Shown here one piece after another: positions 9,418 through 18,202 of a DNA stretch of 64,000 nt. The DNA lies in NCBI RefSeq assembly GCF_017303275.1, contig NZ_JAFKOJ010000005.1:1-64000 (forward strand), in the 5' to 3' direction. The stretch is from Bacillus sp. NTK034. GTDB taxonomy: Bacteria > Bacillota > Bacilli > Bacillales > Cytobacillaceae. Each line of letters begins with the position of its first letter. Position 1 is the stretch's first letter. The notes beneath the pieces are model-generated. The model searched no databases, was not told where the DNA came from, and saw only the letters and a program-made list of their open reading frames with translations. A program made the position numbers and the translations under genes.

Positions 9418-10038
9418 CTATTTTATTCTCCTTGCCGGAACACCAGTGTAAGTTCCAGATACAGTTATATCTTTTACAACTACTGCCCCTGCACCTATTA
9501 AACATCCCTTTGCAATATTTATATTATTGATTACTGTACTCCCAATACCCAACCATGTTCCTTGTTCCACTTTAACCGTCCCTGCAAGGTGAACTCCTGG
9601 TGATATATGAACAAAATCTTCTATTAAATTGTCATGGTCAATTGTTGATCCGGTATTAATAATGCACCCTTTACCTATTTTGGTACAGCAGTTTATTATT
9701 GATCCAGCCATAATAGCAGTTCCAAGCCCAATTTCAACTTGTTCTCCAATTGTTGATTTCGGGTGAATTAGAGCCGGAATACTTGCACCTGCTCCTTCAA
9801 GCTGCAAAAAAATTTTTTTTCTCGTTATATTATTACCAATTCCTACGAATATCTGGTATTGATCAATATACTTTTTTACATCTGTTGATGTTCCAAGTAT
9901 CTCGAGCCCCATTGATGATTTTAAACTTTTGTCATCATCTAAGAAGGCTAATACGCTCCATTTATTCATTTTCAACGCAATATCTGCAACAACTTTTCCA
10001 TGGCCACTAGCACCGATAATAAGAAGTTTATCTTTCAT
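9418..10038 (-). CDS. UDP-sugar N-acetyltransferase, PglD/EpsM-like
   Basis: A 206-residue protein from the ATG at 10038, which has AAGGAAAG eight bases ahead and lies inside the end of the upstream transferase gene. An N-terminal Rossmann-like domain ([15 protein letters not shown]) is followed by a left-handed beta-helix of hexapeptide repeats from about residue 85 to the end. PglD-type enzymes use acetyl-CoA to acetylate the C4 amino group of the UDP-amino sugar made by PglE, giving UDP-diNAc-bacillosamine. The conserved histidine appears in [19 protein letters not shown]. subtilis EpsM is the matching eps-operon protein. Confidence 0.88.
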   Translation of the reverse strand: MKDKLLIIGASGHGKVVADIALKMNKWSVLAFLDDDKSLKSSMGLEILGTSTDVKKYIDQYQIFVGIGNNITRKKIFLQLEGAGASIPALIHPKSTIGEQVEIGLGTAIMAGSIINCCTKIGKGCIINTGSTIDHDNLIEDFVHISPGVHLAGTVKVEQGTWLGIGSTVINNINIAKGCLIGAGAVVVKDITVSGTYTGVPARRIK

Positions 10039-10678
10039 AATTAGCACTTTCCTTTTTACTACCTTTAAACGGCTCCATTGTAACTGTTGTTTCTGAACTA
10101 ATTCCCTCTCTAATTAACACTTTTTTTATCGTCATAAAGATGATCTTCCAATCTTCAACGAAATTCACATTATCTACATAACGAACATCAAGGTCGAATT
10201 TTTCTTCCCAACTAATTGCATTTCTTCCATTGGCCTGTGCCAAGCCTGATAATCCAGGTCTTACCTCATGGCGGCGTTTATGATGTTCATTATAAAGTGG
10301 GAGATACTGAACCAATAATGGTCTTGGACCTATAATTGACATATCCCCTTTTAAAATATTTATAAGCTCCGGTAGCTCATCAAGTGAAGTCGAACGAAGA
10401 AAACTTCCAAACCTGGTTAATCTAATACTATCATGAAGCAAATCACCATTCTCATCTCTCTCATCTGTCATTGTCCTAAACTTATACATCATAAAAATTT
10501 TTTCATTAAGCCCAGGTCTATTTTGCTTAAAAATAATGGGGCTACCAAGTTTTATCCTTACTAATATTGCAACAATCAGAAATACTGGACAAAGAATGAT
10601 AATAGCAATCAAAGATAGGATAAAATCCATCGGCCTTTTTATAAATCTTCTATAAATACCACCTTTGGAATGACTCAT
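10028..10678 (-). CDS. Initiating sugar-phosphate transferase, PglC/EpsL-like
   Basis: A 216-residue monotopic phosphoglycosyl transferase. One N-terminal hydrophobic segment (about residues 14-40) would form a re-entrant hairpin. The catalytic Asp-Glu pair lies in TSLDELPEL (about 96-104), followed by [12 protein letters not shown], the signature of bacterial sugar transferases. It moves a phospho-sugar, here probably diNAcBac-1-phosphate, onto undecaprenyl phosphate and starts the repeat unit. The ATG shares one base with the aminotransferase stop (TAATG). The short length fits PglC rather than the WbaP/WcaJ class with extra membrane segments. Confidence 0.88.
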   Translation of the reverse strand: MSHSKGGIYRRFIKRPMDFILSLIAIIILCPVFLIVAILVRIKLGSPIIFKQNRPGLNEKIFMMYKFRTMTDERDENGDLLHDSIRLTRFGSFLRSTSLDELPELINILKGDMSIIGPRPLLVQYLPLYNEHHKRRHEVRPGLSGLAQANGRNAISWEEKFDLDVRYVDNVNFVEDWKIIFMTIKKVLIREGISSETTVTMEPFKGSKKESANYER

Positions 10679-11793
10679 TACCTTATCCACAGCCCCTTAA
10701 TAATCTTACAAACTTTTTCTAAATCCTCATTCGCCATCTTCGTATCAGACGGCAAGCAAACACCATTCTCAAAAAGTTTCTTCGAAACATCCTCTCCAAC
10801 AAAAGCATACTGTTCGAAGAAAGGCTGCATGTGCATTGGCTTCCAAACTGGTCTTGACTCGATATTCTCTTGTTCAAGAGCCTCCATAATATCAGTAGGT
10901 CTCACATGTCCAGTTAGGATCATTGAGCTTAGCCAGTAATTCGGTTCGTTCCACTCATTGCTTGGCATGAACTCAACACCATCAAGCCCACCTAATTCTC
11001 GTTTGTAGAAGTTGAAAATATACCTTTTCTTTTCTACTCTCTGTTCTAATACCTTAAGCTGTCCTCTTCCAATTCCAGCAACGACATTACTCATTCGATA
11101 GTTAAAGCCTAATTCACTATGTTGGTAGTGTTTAGCCTGATCCCTACTCTGAGTAGCCCAGAATCGAGCCTTGGCAATTCTTTCTTCATAATCAGAAACT
11201 AGCATACCACCACCAGAAGTTGTAATAATCTTGTTTCCATTAAAAGAGAAGATACCGTAATCACCAAATGTTCCAGTATGCTTTCCTTTATAATAGGTAC
11301 CTAAAGATTCTGCAGCATCCTCAATTACTGGTACATTACGTTTTTGACAAATGTCCATAATTTTATCCATATCAGCAGACAAGCCATATAAATGAACAAC
11401 CAGCACTGCCTTTACCTCTGGATATTTTTCAAATGCCTCTTCTAAAGCCGTTGGACTCATATTCCAAGTTTCATAATCACTATCAATAAATACTGGAATC
11501 GCATTTTGATAGATGATTGGATTTGCTGTAGCAGAAAATGTAAGCGTGGGACAAAAAACAATATCCCCTTCACCAACACCAGCTGCTTTTAAAGCCAAAT
11601 GAATAGCAGCTGTTCCTGATGATAGTGCTGCTGCAGCTTTAGAGCCAACCTTTTCAGCTAACTCTTTTTCAAACCCGTTTACGTTTTCACCAAGGGGCGC
11701 TATCCAGTTTGTATCAAAAGCTTCCTTTACATATTGCAATTCATAGCCTTCATCGCTCATATGTGGCGAAGATAGGAATATTCTTTCTCCCAT
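10678..11793 (-). CDS. DegT/DnrJ-family PLP aminotransferase, PglE/EpsN-like
   Basis: A 371-residue enzyme from the ATG at 11793, preceded by GGAAGGAAG; an upstream in-frame TTG adds nine unlikely residues. The PLP lysine is in [17 protein letters not shown] (about residues 175-191), and [13 protein letters not shown] holds the cofactor aspartate. These enzymes transfer an amino group from glutamate to the 4-keto sugar made by the dehydratase directly upstream. With PglF, PglD and PglC neighbours the product is probably UDP-4-amino-4,6-dideoxy-GlcNAc, the bacillosamine precursor. Confidence 0.88.
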   Translation of the reverse strand: MGERIFLSSPHMSDEGYELQYVKEAFDTNWIAPLGENVNGFEKELAEKVGSKAAAALSSGTAAIHLALKAAGVGEGDIVFCPTLTFSATANPIIYQNAIPVFIDSDYETWNMSPTALEEAFEKYPEVKAVLVVHLYGLSADMDKIMDICQKRNVPVIEDAAESLGTYYKGKHTGTFGDYGIFSFNGNKIITTSGGGMLVSDYEERIAKARFWATQSRDQAKHYQHSELGFNYRMSNVVAGIGRGQLKVLEQRVEKKRYIFNFYKRELGGLDGVEFMPSNEWNEPNYWLSSMILTGHVRPTDIMEALEQENIESRPVWKPMHMQPFFEQYAFVGEDVSKKLFENGVCLPSDTKMANEDLEKVCKIIKGLWIR

Positions 11794-11956
11794 ACCACAG
11801 ACTTCCTTCCTGATTATCAACTTAAGAGTCTTTGTGCATAACCAATAACAATTAAAGTTCTAAATATCACTTCAAAATATAAACCCCTTCTCATAATTGT
11901 TAGAAATATGAGCAAGAGCCTATGTTAACTAAATGTACCTATTATTAGCCTTTTGC

Positions 11957-13777
11957 TCATTTAGTAACTGAAAATATTTTATTTTTCCTTTTATTAGCCA
12001 AATTCAACACAAACTCACTAATCTCACTAGTTGTCATTTCATCAAATTTATTAATTAGAGAGTGAACCTCATCCTCTTGTTCAAGCACTGCCTTACCAAT
12101 AAATATTTTCGGAAACACAGCTTCTTTATGAACTTCATTCTCCCCAAGCAGTTCCTCGTACATTTTCTCCCCAGGACGAATTCCTGAAAATCTGATACCA
12201 ATCTCTTCCTCGGAATAACCCGAAAGGGTTATAAGGTTCTTAGCCAAATCAACAATCTTAACCGGCTCACCCATATCAAGCACAAAGATCTCTCCACCAC
12301 GTGCCAACGCACCCGCTTGCATTACAAGCCTCGAGGCCTCCGGTATCGTCATAAAATATCTCGTCATATCCGGATGTGTAACCGTCACCGGCCCACCAGC
12401 CAGAATCTGCTTCTTAAATAGCGGAATAACACTCCCCCGACTGCCAAGCACATTCCCAAACCGTACAGCCACAAAGTTCGTAGCACTATGCTTATCCAAC
12501 TCCTGAATAACCATCTCCGCAATCCGCTTCGTTGACCCCATCACATTCGTAGGGTTAACCGCCTTATCCGAAGAAACCAGCACAAACGTCCCAACACCGA
12601 AGGTATCAGCAGCCTCCGCCACATTCTTTGTTCCAAGAACATTGTTCTTCACTGCCTCTTTAGGGTTGTACTCCATTAAAGGAACATGCTTATGAGCCGC
12701 TGCATGATACACAACATCAGGTCTATGAGTCTCCATCACTTCAAAAATGCGATTTCGATCCTGAATATCCGCAATCACTGGCACAATCTCTATTTCACTT
12801 TTATGTTTATTTCGAAGCTCCATATCAATCAGATAGATTGAGTTCTCCCCATGCCCTAACAGAAGAATCTTCTTCGGTCGGAACTCGGATACCTGCCGGC
12901 AAATTTCCGAACCAATCGATCCGCCTGCACCCGTGACTAGAACCGTTTTTCCAGTCAATTTTTCTGAAATACTATCAATATCCAACTTAACAGGTTCACG
13001 CCCCAACAGGTCTTCCACCTGTACATCCCTGAACTGATTAACAGAAACCTTGCCAATCATGACATCCTCAATCATCGGCATGATGACTGTTTTTGCATTC
13101 GTACCAGAACATTCCTCAAAAATCCGTTGCATTTCTACCTTGCTAAGGGAAGGAATGGCAATGACGATTTTATCAATATTCAGCGTCTCAACCGACTTTG
13201 CAATATGTTTCGAATCACCCACTACAGGCAGCCCAAGTATATGTAATTTATACTTTTTCGGGTCATCATCGATAAACGCAACCGGTTTAATTTCTGAATC
13301 GCCATTTTTTAAAAGCTGTCTTGCCAGCATCGTTCCTGCAGCACCCGCACCAATAATGAGTGTACGCTTTTGTTCTACAGTGCCTTTAATATATCGATCC
13401 CTATACACTCTCCAGGAAAAGCGGGACCCGCCGATTAATAGCACATGCATCATCAACGCGAGCATCAACGCCCTGAAGTAAATGTCTCCAATTAACAGCT
13501 GCTGGATGATCCCTGTTGTCATGATTGATAGACTCACTGCCTTAACAATTGCTACAAGCTCTCCAACACTCGCATATTCCCAGGCCTTATTGTATAGCCG
13601 ATACATAGAAGCATATAAATGATGACTGAGCAGGAGCGTAATCGCACTAACCAGCACAAATTCTGATTGCAGCCAGGCAAGCGTAGGGTGAAGTGTCATC
13701 ACACTTACATAAATAGCTGATAAAACAATTAATGAATCCAATAGCACCAAAAAGGTCAGTCTCTTTTGATACGTCAA
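11957..13777 (-). CDS. Membrane UDP-GlcNAc 4,6-dehydratase, PglF/EpsC-like
   Basis: A 606-residue protein. Four N-terminal membrane segments (residues 1-130) are followed by a CoA-binding-like Rossmann domain (IIGAGAAGTMLARQLL, about 142-157) and a large SDR dehydratase domain with TGAGGSIGSE (about 288-297). The active site is SSDKAVNPTNVMGSTKR, where Met replaces the usual Tyr as in PglF. It makes the UDP-4-keto-6-deoxy-GlcNAc used by the aminotransferase downstream. It corresponds to EpsC of B. subtilis, and the structured leader in front of it sits where the EAR element does. This gene starts the sugar-specific part of the operon. Confidence 0.9.
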   Translation of the reverse strand: MTYQKRLTFLVLLDSLIVLSAIYVSVMTLHPTLAWLQSEFVLVSAITLLLSHHLYASMYRLYNKAWEYASVGELVAIVKAVSLSIMTTGIIQQLLIGDIYFRALMLALMMHVLLIGGSRFSWRVYRDRYIKGTVEQKRTLIIGAGAAGTMLARQLLKNGDSEIKPVAFIDDDPKKYKLHILGLPVVGDSKHIAKSVETLNIDKIVIAIPSLSKVEMQRIFEECSGTNAKTVIMPMIEDVMIGKVSVNQFRDVQVEDLLGREPVKLDIDSISEKLTGKTVLVTGAGGSIGSEICRQVSEFRPKKILLLGHGENSIYLIDMELRNKHKSEIEIVPVIADIQDRNRIFEVMETHRPDVVYHAAAHKHVPLMEYNPKEAVKNNVLGTKNVAEAADTFGVGTFVLVSSDKAVNPTNVMGSTKRIAEMVIQELDKHSATNFVAVRFGNVLGSRGSVIPLFKKQILAGGPVTVTHPDMTRYFMTIPEASRLVMQAGALARGGEIFVLDMGEPVKIVDLAKNLITLSGYSEEEIGIRFSGIRPGEKMYEELLGENEVHKEAVFPKIFIGKAVLEQEDEVHSLINKFDEMTTSEISEFVLNLANKRKNKIFSVTK

Positions 13778-13904
13778 TTAAATATCCCCTTCCTTTTAAG
13801 GACTATATTTATCGCAAATACCTGCCGGAGTAATTTTTCACAAAAATAAATACCTAATGGAAATACATGTGTCATGACACCTATACTTTCATTAAGTATT
13901 TATT

Positions 13905-14052
13905 TGCTAATAGTCATTTGGGCATCGAACCCGTCCTCACTTAATGCTAATTGGCCACAGGGGCTAAGGAGGAATATCCTCCCACAGCATCATCGAGTGT
14001 CCCCATTGATAAAGGCAAGGAGACATCGCCTGTTGTTGTAGTATCACTACAT
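13905..14052 (-). ncRNA. Candidate EAR (epsC) RNA antitermination element
   Basis: The 363-base gap between the CpsB-like and PglF-like genes is the only long gap in the front half of the operon. Its GC-richer core is highly structured when read on the minus strand: GTAGT-GAT-ACTAC, then ATGTCTCC able to pair with GGGGACA, then a perfect GGAGGA-TAT-TCCTCC hairpin, then the GGTTCGATGCCC segment. In B. subtilis the EAR element lies in the equivalent place, just upstream of epsC, and lets RNA polymerase read through terminators across the long eps operon. Position and structure support the call; I could not match it to the family consensus, so this is a candidate only. Confidence 0.5.
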
Positions 14053-14140
14053 CTTTATTATAAAGTTAAGGGTGTTCAAAAATTTGAAAAGGCAAACGAA
14101 ACTCTTAAATTCATAATATTTTCTGCAGCAATTGGCTTTT

Positions 14141-14905
14141 TTAAAAAATACCAAGAAACTTCTTCTTCTTAATTTTTTCAGGTATTTCCCTCATTACATT
14201 CTGCCCCTCAACCAATAGCTCTGCATTTTCAGTGAATAGATACACCATATCTACCCCATACCTGGATTCGATAAGATCAAATGCTTCGGCCATTTTGAAT
14301 ATGCGGTTCTTGTTGTTGTGGGCATCAGATGCGATAAAGTGTGTTAAGTTTGCTTCAATCAGCTGTTGTGAGAAAGTTTTAATCTTTTTACCAAACTGGC
14401 CGCAAAGACTTGCAGCTGTCACTTGGGTTAGTGCTCCTGACTTTACCAGCTGATACACTAGCTCGGGGCGCTCTGCTATTTCTGAGTTGCGCTCAGGGTG
14501 CACAATAATGGGAGTTAACCCTTCTAGCTGGATATCATAAAGCAGCTTTTCTGTGTATCTGGGCACATGTCCAGATGGCAGTTCGATGAACACGTAGTTA
14601 GATTCTGCCAGGGTTACTATTTTCCCTGCTTCATATTCTTCCAGAAACTCTCCAAAGATACGTGTTTCCTGGCCTGCTAAAACCTTTAACGATATCCTCT
14701 CTTTGCTTAGAACCCTGTTAACTTCATCCACTTTTACAAGAATATCTTTCTTTTCATTCTCGTATCTCTCGTTTCTATGGTGAGGGGTTGCTATGATTGT
14801 GTCGATTCCTTCTTGAACGGCTATTTTCGCCATGGCTATGGTTTCACTCATATGCTTGGCTCCGTCATCGATACCAGGCAAAATGTGACAATGTATATCA
14901 ATCAT
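14141..14905 (-). CDS. CpsB/YwqE-type tyrosine-protein phosphatase (PHP fold)
   Basis: A 254-residue protein from the ATG at 14905, with GGAAGGGGTG ahead; an upstream in-frame ATG would add six residues. PHP metal-binding motifs are clear: DIHCHILPGIDDGA at residues 3-16, TPHHRNERYENE near 42, HPERN near 132 and SDAHN near 190. CpsB/YwqE phosphatases remove phosphate from the tyrosine cluster of the CpsD kinase, encoded just upstream, and so control chain length and export. The product is cytosolic. The C-terminal tail is basic (KIKKKKFLGIF), a common feature of the family. Confidence 0.9.
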   Translation of the reverse strand: MIDIHCHILPGIDDGAKHMSETIAMAKIAVQEGIDTIIATPHHRNERYENEKKDILVKVDEVNRVLSKERISLKVLAGQETRIFGEFLEEYEAGKIVTLAESNYVFIELPSGHVPRYTEKLLYDIQLEGLTPIIVHPERNSEIAERPELVYQLVKSGALTQVTAASLCGQFGKKIKTFSQQLIEANLTHFIASDAHNNKNRIFKMAEAFDLIESRYGVDMVYLFTENAELLVEGQNVMREIPEKIKKKKFLGIF

Positions 14906-15004
14906 CGCAAACACCCCTTCCATTTTAATACCAATTTTACAGGACTATTATCACTATATACTATTACACCAGTAGGGTAAAGCAGGATAATTTGTCGAAA
15001 TTCG

Positions 15005-15712
15005 TCATTTTTGACCGTAATAATAATAATACTGCGAACTTTCGAGTTTTTTGTTATTTAAAACCGCTCCGAGAAGTTTACTCTTCGTAGTGTTCAGCAG
15101 TTCTCTTGCTTTAACAGCCTGATCAATTTCTGTTTCTCCACTTCGGGCAACCAGAATTGTGCCATCACATTGGTTTGCAAGAATTTGGGCATCAGCGACA
15201 GCTAATACTGGCGGTGTATCAAACAGAACAAGATCATATTCCTTGTATGCCTGTACAAGAAACTCTTCCATTGCTTTAGATCCAAGAAGCTCAGCCGGGT
15301 TTGGAGGAACCGGTCCGCTTGTAAGCACGTATAAATTAGGTTCTCTTGTTGATGATACAGCTTTGTCGAATGTCGCACTTTTCGTAAGAATATTTGTTAA
15401 GCCTGTAATGTTATTAACATCAAAAGTGTAGTGTGCTGTTGGTTTCCTTAGATCGGCATCAACTAGCAGTACTCTTTTTCCTTGATTTGCAAATACAACT
15501 GCCAGGTTGGAAACTGTAGTTGATTTCCCTTCACCAGGACCCGCAGAAGTGACTAGAATTGATCTCAAATCCTGATCAACAGATGAAAACTGAATATTCG
15601 TTCTGACTGTTCTGTATTGTTCAGAAACTGGCGACTTGGGGCTGGAGATGGTTACTAGCTTACGTTTGTTATTGTCTCTTAACATTTTCTTTTGCTTCTT
15701 TTTAAACAGCAT
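15005..15712 (-). CDS. CpsD/YwqD-type tyrosine autokinase
   Basis: A 235-residue BY-kinase. Walker A is [12 protein letters not shown] (about 56-67), Walker A' is [11 protein letters not shown] (about 90-100) and Walker B is [15 protein letters not shown] (about 159-173). The tail ends with a run of five tyrosines, the autophosphorylation cluster. Kinase and membrane activator are separate polypeptides, as usual in Firmicutes. The chosen ATG has AGGTGG five bases ahead and overlaps the cpsC-like gene by 11 bases. The kinase works with the upstream CpsC-like adaptor and is reset by the downstream phosphatase. In B. subtilis such kinases also phosphorylate other substrates. Confidence 0.92.
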   Translation of the reverse strand: MLFKKKQKKMLRDNNKRKLVTISSPKSPVSEQYRTVRTNIQFSSVDQDLRSILVTSAGPGEGKSTTVSNLAVVFANQGKRVLLVDADLRKPTAHYTFDVNNITGLTNILTKSATFDKAVSSTREPNLYVLTSGPVPPNPAELLGSKAMEEFLVQAYKEYDLVLFDTPPVLAVADAQILANQCDGTILVARSGETEIDQAVKARELLNTTKSKLLGAVLNNKKLESSQYYYYYGQK

Positions 15713-16448
15713 TCTCGCCACCTGCCCTTGTCACACTTTTAGCTCTTTCACTGCGTCTTGTTGGGTTTTTTGAATCTTCAATATTTGAAATGACACCAAG
15801 TATCGGCAAGTTCAAATGTTTTTCGACATCGTGCTCATCCTTAATACTGTTGTCAAAATACTCTAGTAAGAACGCCAGACCTACTCCTGCCATTAACCCT
15901 ACTACTAAAGCGATGGCTATGTTTAATAATGGCTGTGGTTTAACTGGAGCCATATTCTCTTTCACTTCAGCTTTTGCCAATATACTTACATTGTCTACAT
16001 TCATGATCTTAGAAATTTCACGCTGGAACACACTGGCTGTTGTATTGGCAATATCAGCTGCAAGCTGTGGATCTTCATCTTCTACAGTGATCCCTACCAC
16101 CTGGGAGTCCTTTTGGCTTCCAACCGTAATCTTTGAGTTCAGCTGCTCTGTTGTTAAATCAAGACCTAGCTCATTAATAACTTTATCCAAAATAGCCGGA
16201 CTGGTAATAATAACGTTATAAGTATTAATCAGCTGCAGGTTCGTTTGGATTTCGCCCGGGTTATAGACAGGCTGTTCGTTTTTGGCTTGGTTGACTAGAA
16301 GTTGTGTCGAAGTCTGATAGATAGGAGTTAAGAAATAAAAGCTAATAATGCCGCTTGTTAAAATTGCAACAAATGTAATTGAAAGAATTAAAAGAATCCT
16401 TTTCCTAAGTGTTGCCATTAATTCTTTTAAACTAATTGTTTCCTCCAT
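15702..16448 (-). CDS. CpsC/YwqC-type chain-length and kinase activator protein (Wzz domain)
   Basis: A 248-residue membrane protein. A Wzz domain follows the first membrane segment (about 16-36), and a second membrane segment lies at about 172-192, preceded by the proline-rich [10 protein letters not shown] motif typical of polysaccharide co-polymerases. The cytoplasmic C-terminal tail (about 195-248) activates the partner BY-kinase in this family. An AGGAGG site lies six bases ahead of the ATG. It is the first gene of the operon, and its upstream region carries an extended minus-10 promoter. Confidence 0.9.
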   Translation of the reverse strand: MEETISLKELMATLRKRILLILSITFVAILTSGIISFYFLTPIYQTSTQLLVNQAKNEQPVYNPGEIQTNLQLINTYNVIITSPAILDKVINELGLDLTTEQLNSKITVGSQKDSQVVGITVEDEDPQLAADIANTTASVFQREISKIMNVDNVSILAKAEVKENMAPVKPQPLLNIAIALVVGLMAGVGLAFLLEYFDNSIKDEHDVEKHLNLPILGVISNIEDSKNPTRRSERAKSVTRAGGENAV

Positions 16449-16486
16449 GGTTTCCTCCTGATTTTAAAGGGTAAAATGCTCATAGT

Positions 16487-16528
16487 ATTATAGCACAAAA
16501 ACGCGATATTTTTGGTCGATTTTGTCAA
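16487..16528 (-). promoter_or_regulatory. Likely promoter of the polysaccharide operon
   Basis: Read on the minus strand, TGCTATAAT forms an extended minus-10 (hexamer at 16487-16492) about 40 bases ahead of the first ATG. A TTGACA hexamer (16523-16528) lies 30 bases further up, too far for an ordinary minus-35, so the extended minus-10 probably carries recognition. No operator for a known biofilm repressor could be identified. Confidence 0.5.
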
Positions 16529-17002
16529 AAAACGAGATATAATGTAACATTAGCAATCTGTCTTATTGTAACAAATATATTACAATGCAATAGACAAAAT
16601 TTGTATTTGGAATAATTTACTTTTGTGATTTCGATAGAAATTCAAATCAAAGAAACACAATAGTTAAATATATCAATCTCTTTAACGTATTAAAAGAGCT
16701 AAAGAAAAATCTTTGTACTCTGAAAAATATAATTATTGATGTGCAGCCTACAGCATCCACAACTCTACTTATACCTTCATACCCTTATTTTTTTGTCCTA
16801 AACCAAAATATCCCATGATTTACAAAGTGAGAAAATCCTCCCAAATCCTATTTTCACACCCGTTACTATTGACCTCTTTCTACTAATAGAAGAAATTAAG
16901 GAATTACCAGGTAACTTGTCAAAAAATGTTGTCATAAAGCCCGATTCTTGTCATAATTTAAGAATACGATACCTTTATTCTATTATTATAGGAGGCAATA
17001 AT
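16529..17002. other. Divergent intergenic region upstream of the polysaccharide operon
   Basis: About 470 AT-rich bases between the operon promoter and the divergent SGNH-like gene. No gene is evident. Several TTGTCA hexamers and short A/T runs occur near 16915-16955, and a TTAAGA-N17-TATTAT pair upstream of 16990 could serve the plus-strand gene. I see no terminator or structured RNA. Confidence 0.4.
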
Positions 17003-17783
17003 TTGAAAGCATTTTTTACTACTATATTAGCCATTGGCTGTGTAGTAATTTTAATAGCAGGTAATTTGCACTGGAAAGAAAAGACTTCCGTCATAAAGCC
17101 TAAAGCCGCTGAAACGAAAACAGAAGCTGCCACCCCCCCCTGCAGACAACTCTTCTAAAGATCTAGAACTGACTGCCAATTGGCCTGAAGAAAGCAAGGA
17201 AGTATTCAAAAAACGTCTGGCTGAAGGTAAACCTTTTAAATTACAAATTGTAGGTTCAGGAGCACTGGGAGAAGGCCAAACTTCTTGGCCAGAAATCCTG
17301 AAAACAGAATTACAGAAGGAATTTAAAAACTCAGTACTAGAAGTATCTGTTAACAGCTATGATCTAAATTCTTTATCTTATATAAAGGAAAATAAGCAGC
17401 AAGATATCATTAAGACAAAACCTGACCTTGTCATCCTTGAGCCATTTATTCTAAACGACAACGGTGCTGTCGGCATCGAAGGCTCCCTGGCAAACACCAA
17501 AAACATTATCGAAGATGTTAAGAAGGCCAATCCAGAAACATCATTTATCATTCAGCCTGCTCATCCCTTATACAACTCGCAATTTTACCCGATCCAAGTA
17601 CAAAATCTAAAGAAATTTGCTGAAGAAAATAATATAACGTACCTGGATCACTGGTCAGCATGGCCAGAACAGGATAATCAGGAACTCACCGAGTACTTAA
17701 CAAGTGACAACAGTCAGCCAAGTGAGAGAGGACATGAAGTTTGGGCGGAATATTTGGTGGAGTATCTTATAGAAAAGAAATAG
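17003..17783 (+). pseudogene. SGNH/GDSL hydrolase-like secreted protein, frameshifted at a C8 tract
   Basis: From the TTG at 17003 (GGAGG seven bases ahead) the frame encodes a signal anchor followed by a lysine/glutamate-rich linker, then runs into a tract of eight C (17133-17140). With seven C the frame would continue through ADNSSKDLELT and some 200 residues to the TAG at 17781-17783. That part resembles an SGNH-fold protein: IVGSGALGEGQTSWPEIL in place of block I, PDLVILEPFILND as a later block, and SQPSERGHEVWAEYL at the C-terminus holding the catalytic His. Such proteins near EPS loci often modify acyl groups. The break may be a true mutation, phase variation or a sequencing error in the homopolymer. 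Confidence 0.7.
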
Positions 17784-17842
17784 AATAGCTGAATAAAAAC
17801 CATTGGTTTGTTAATGTCCCCTTTAAGTAGACATTCAAAAAA

Positions 17843-17866
17843 ACCTTCATGTTGACCATGAAGGAA
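17843..17866 (-). terminator. Hairpin with minus-strand U-run
   Basis: An 8-bp perfect stem (CCTTCATG at 17844-17851 with CATGAAGG at 17857-17864) has seven A just before it on the plus strand, giving a U-run in minus-strand RNA. It lies about 340 bases beyond the end of the large surface-protein gene and may be a backup terminator for minus-strand transcription. Confidence 0.5.
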
Positions 17867-18097
17867 AGAATGATGCTTGGAGGGGATTTTTTTATATATA
17901 AAATGGAAAATATTTTAATAGCTATTCAGAGGATTTAAACATAATGCCTTTATGAAATACGTGAATGGGTCGAAAAGTTATAAAGTATTAGCAAAAGAGT
18001 AGGAATGCAAATTCCTTTTTTCCGGTTTTCCCGCATACTTATTTTCCTTTCAGTTACAGGATCATATTTTCAATATGAAGTTTTCTTATGCCATTAG

Positions 18098-18147
18098 ACA
18101 AAAAGAGACACTGGAAAAATAGTTCAACTATTTCTCCAATGTCTCTT
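18098..18147 (-). terminator. Terminator of the S-layer-like gene
   Basis: A long hairpin pairs AAGAGACA (18103-18110) with TGTCTCTT (18140-18147) and continues inward through GGAGAAATAGTTGAACTATTTTTCC-like arms. Minus-strand RNA ends in UUUUUGUC. It lies 55 bases after the stop codon of the minus-strand gene. Long stable hairpins like this are typical of highly expressed S-layer genes. Confidence 0.8.
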
Positions 18148-18202
18148 ATGAAGGAAAGTGTATTGGTATCTTACTACCTATTACACTTATTATCTACATC
18201 TA

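Noticed and set aside
13050..13481. 143-residue antisense frame in the PglF-like gene
   Set aside because: No start signal; the opposite strand has a clear enzyme.
16523..16528. TTGACA as minus-35 of the EPS promoter
   Set aside because: It is 30 bases from the TATAAT, too far for sigma-A spacing.
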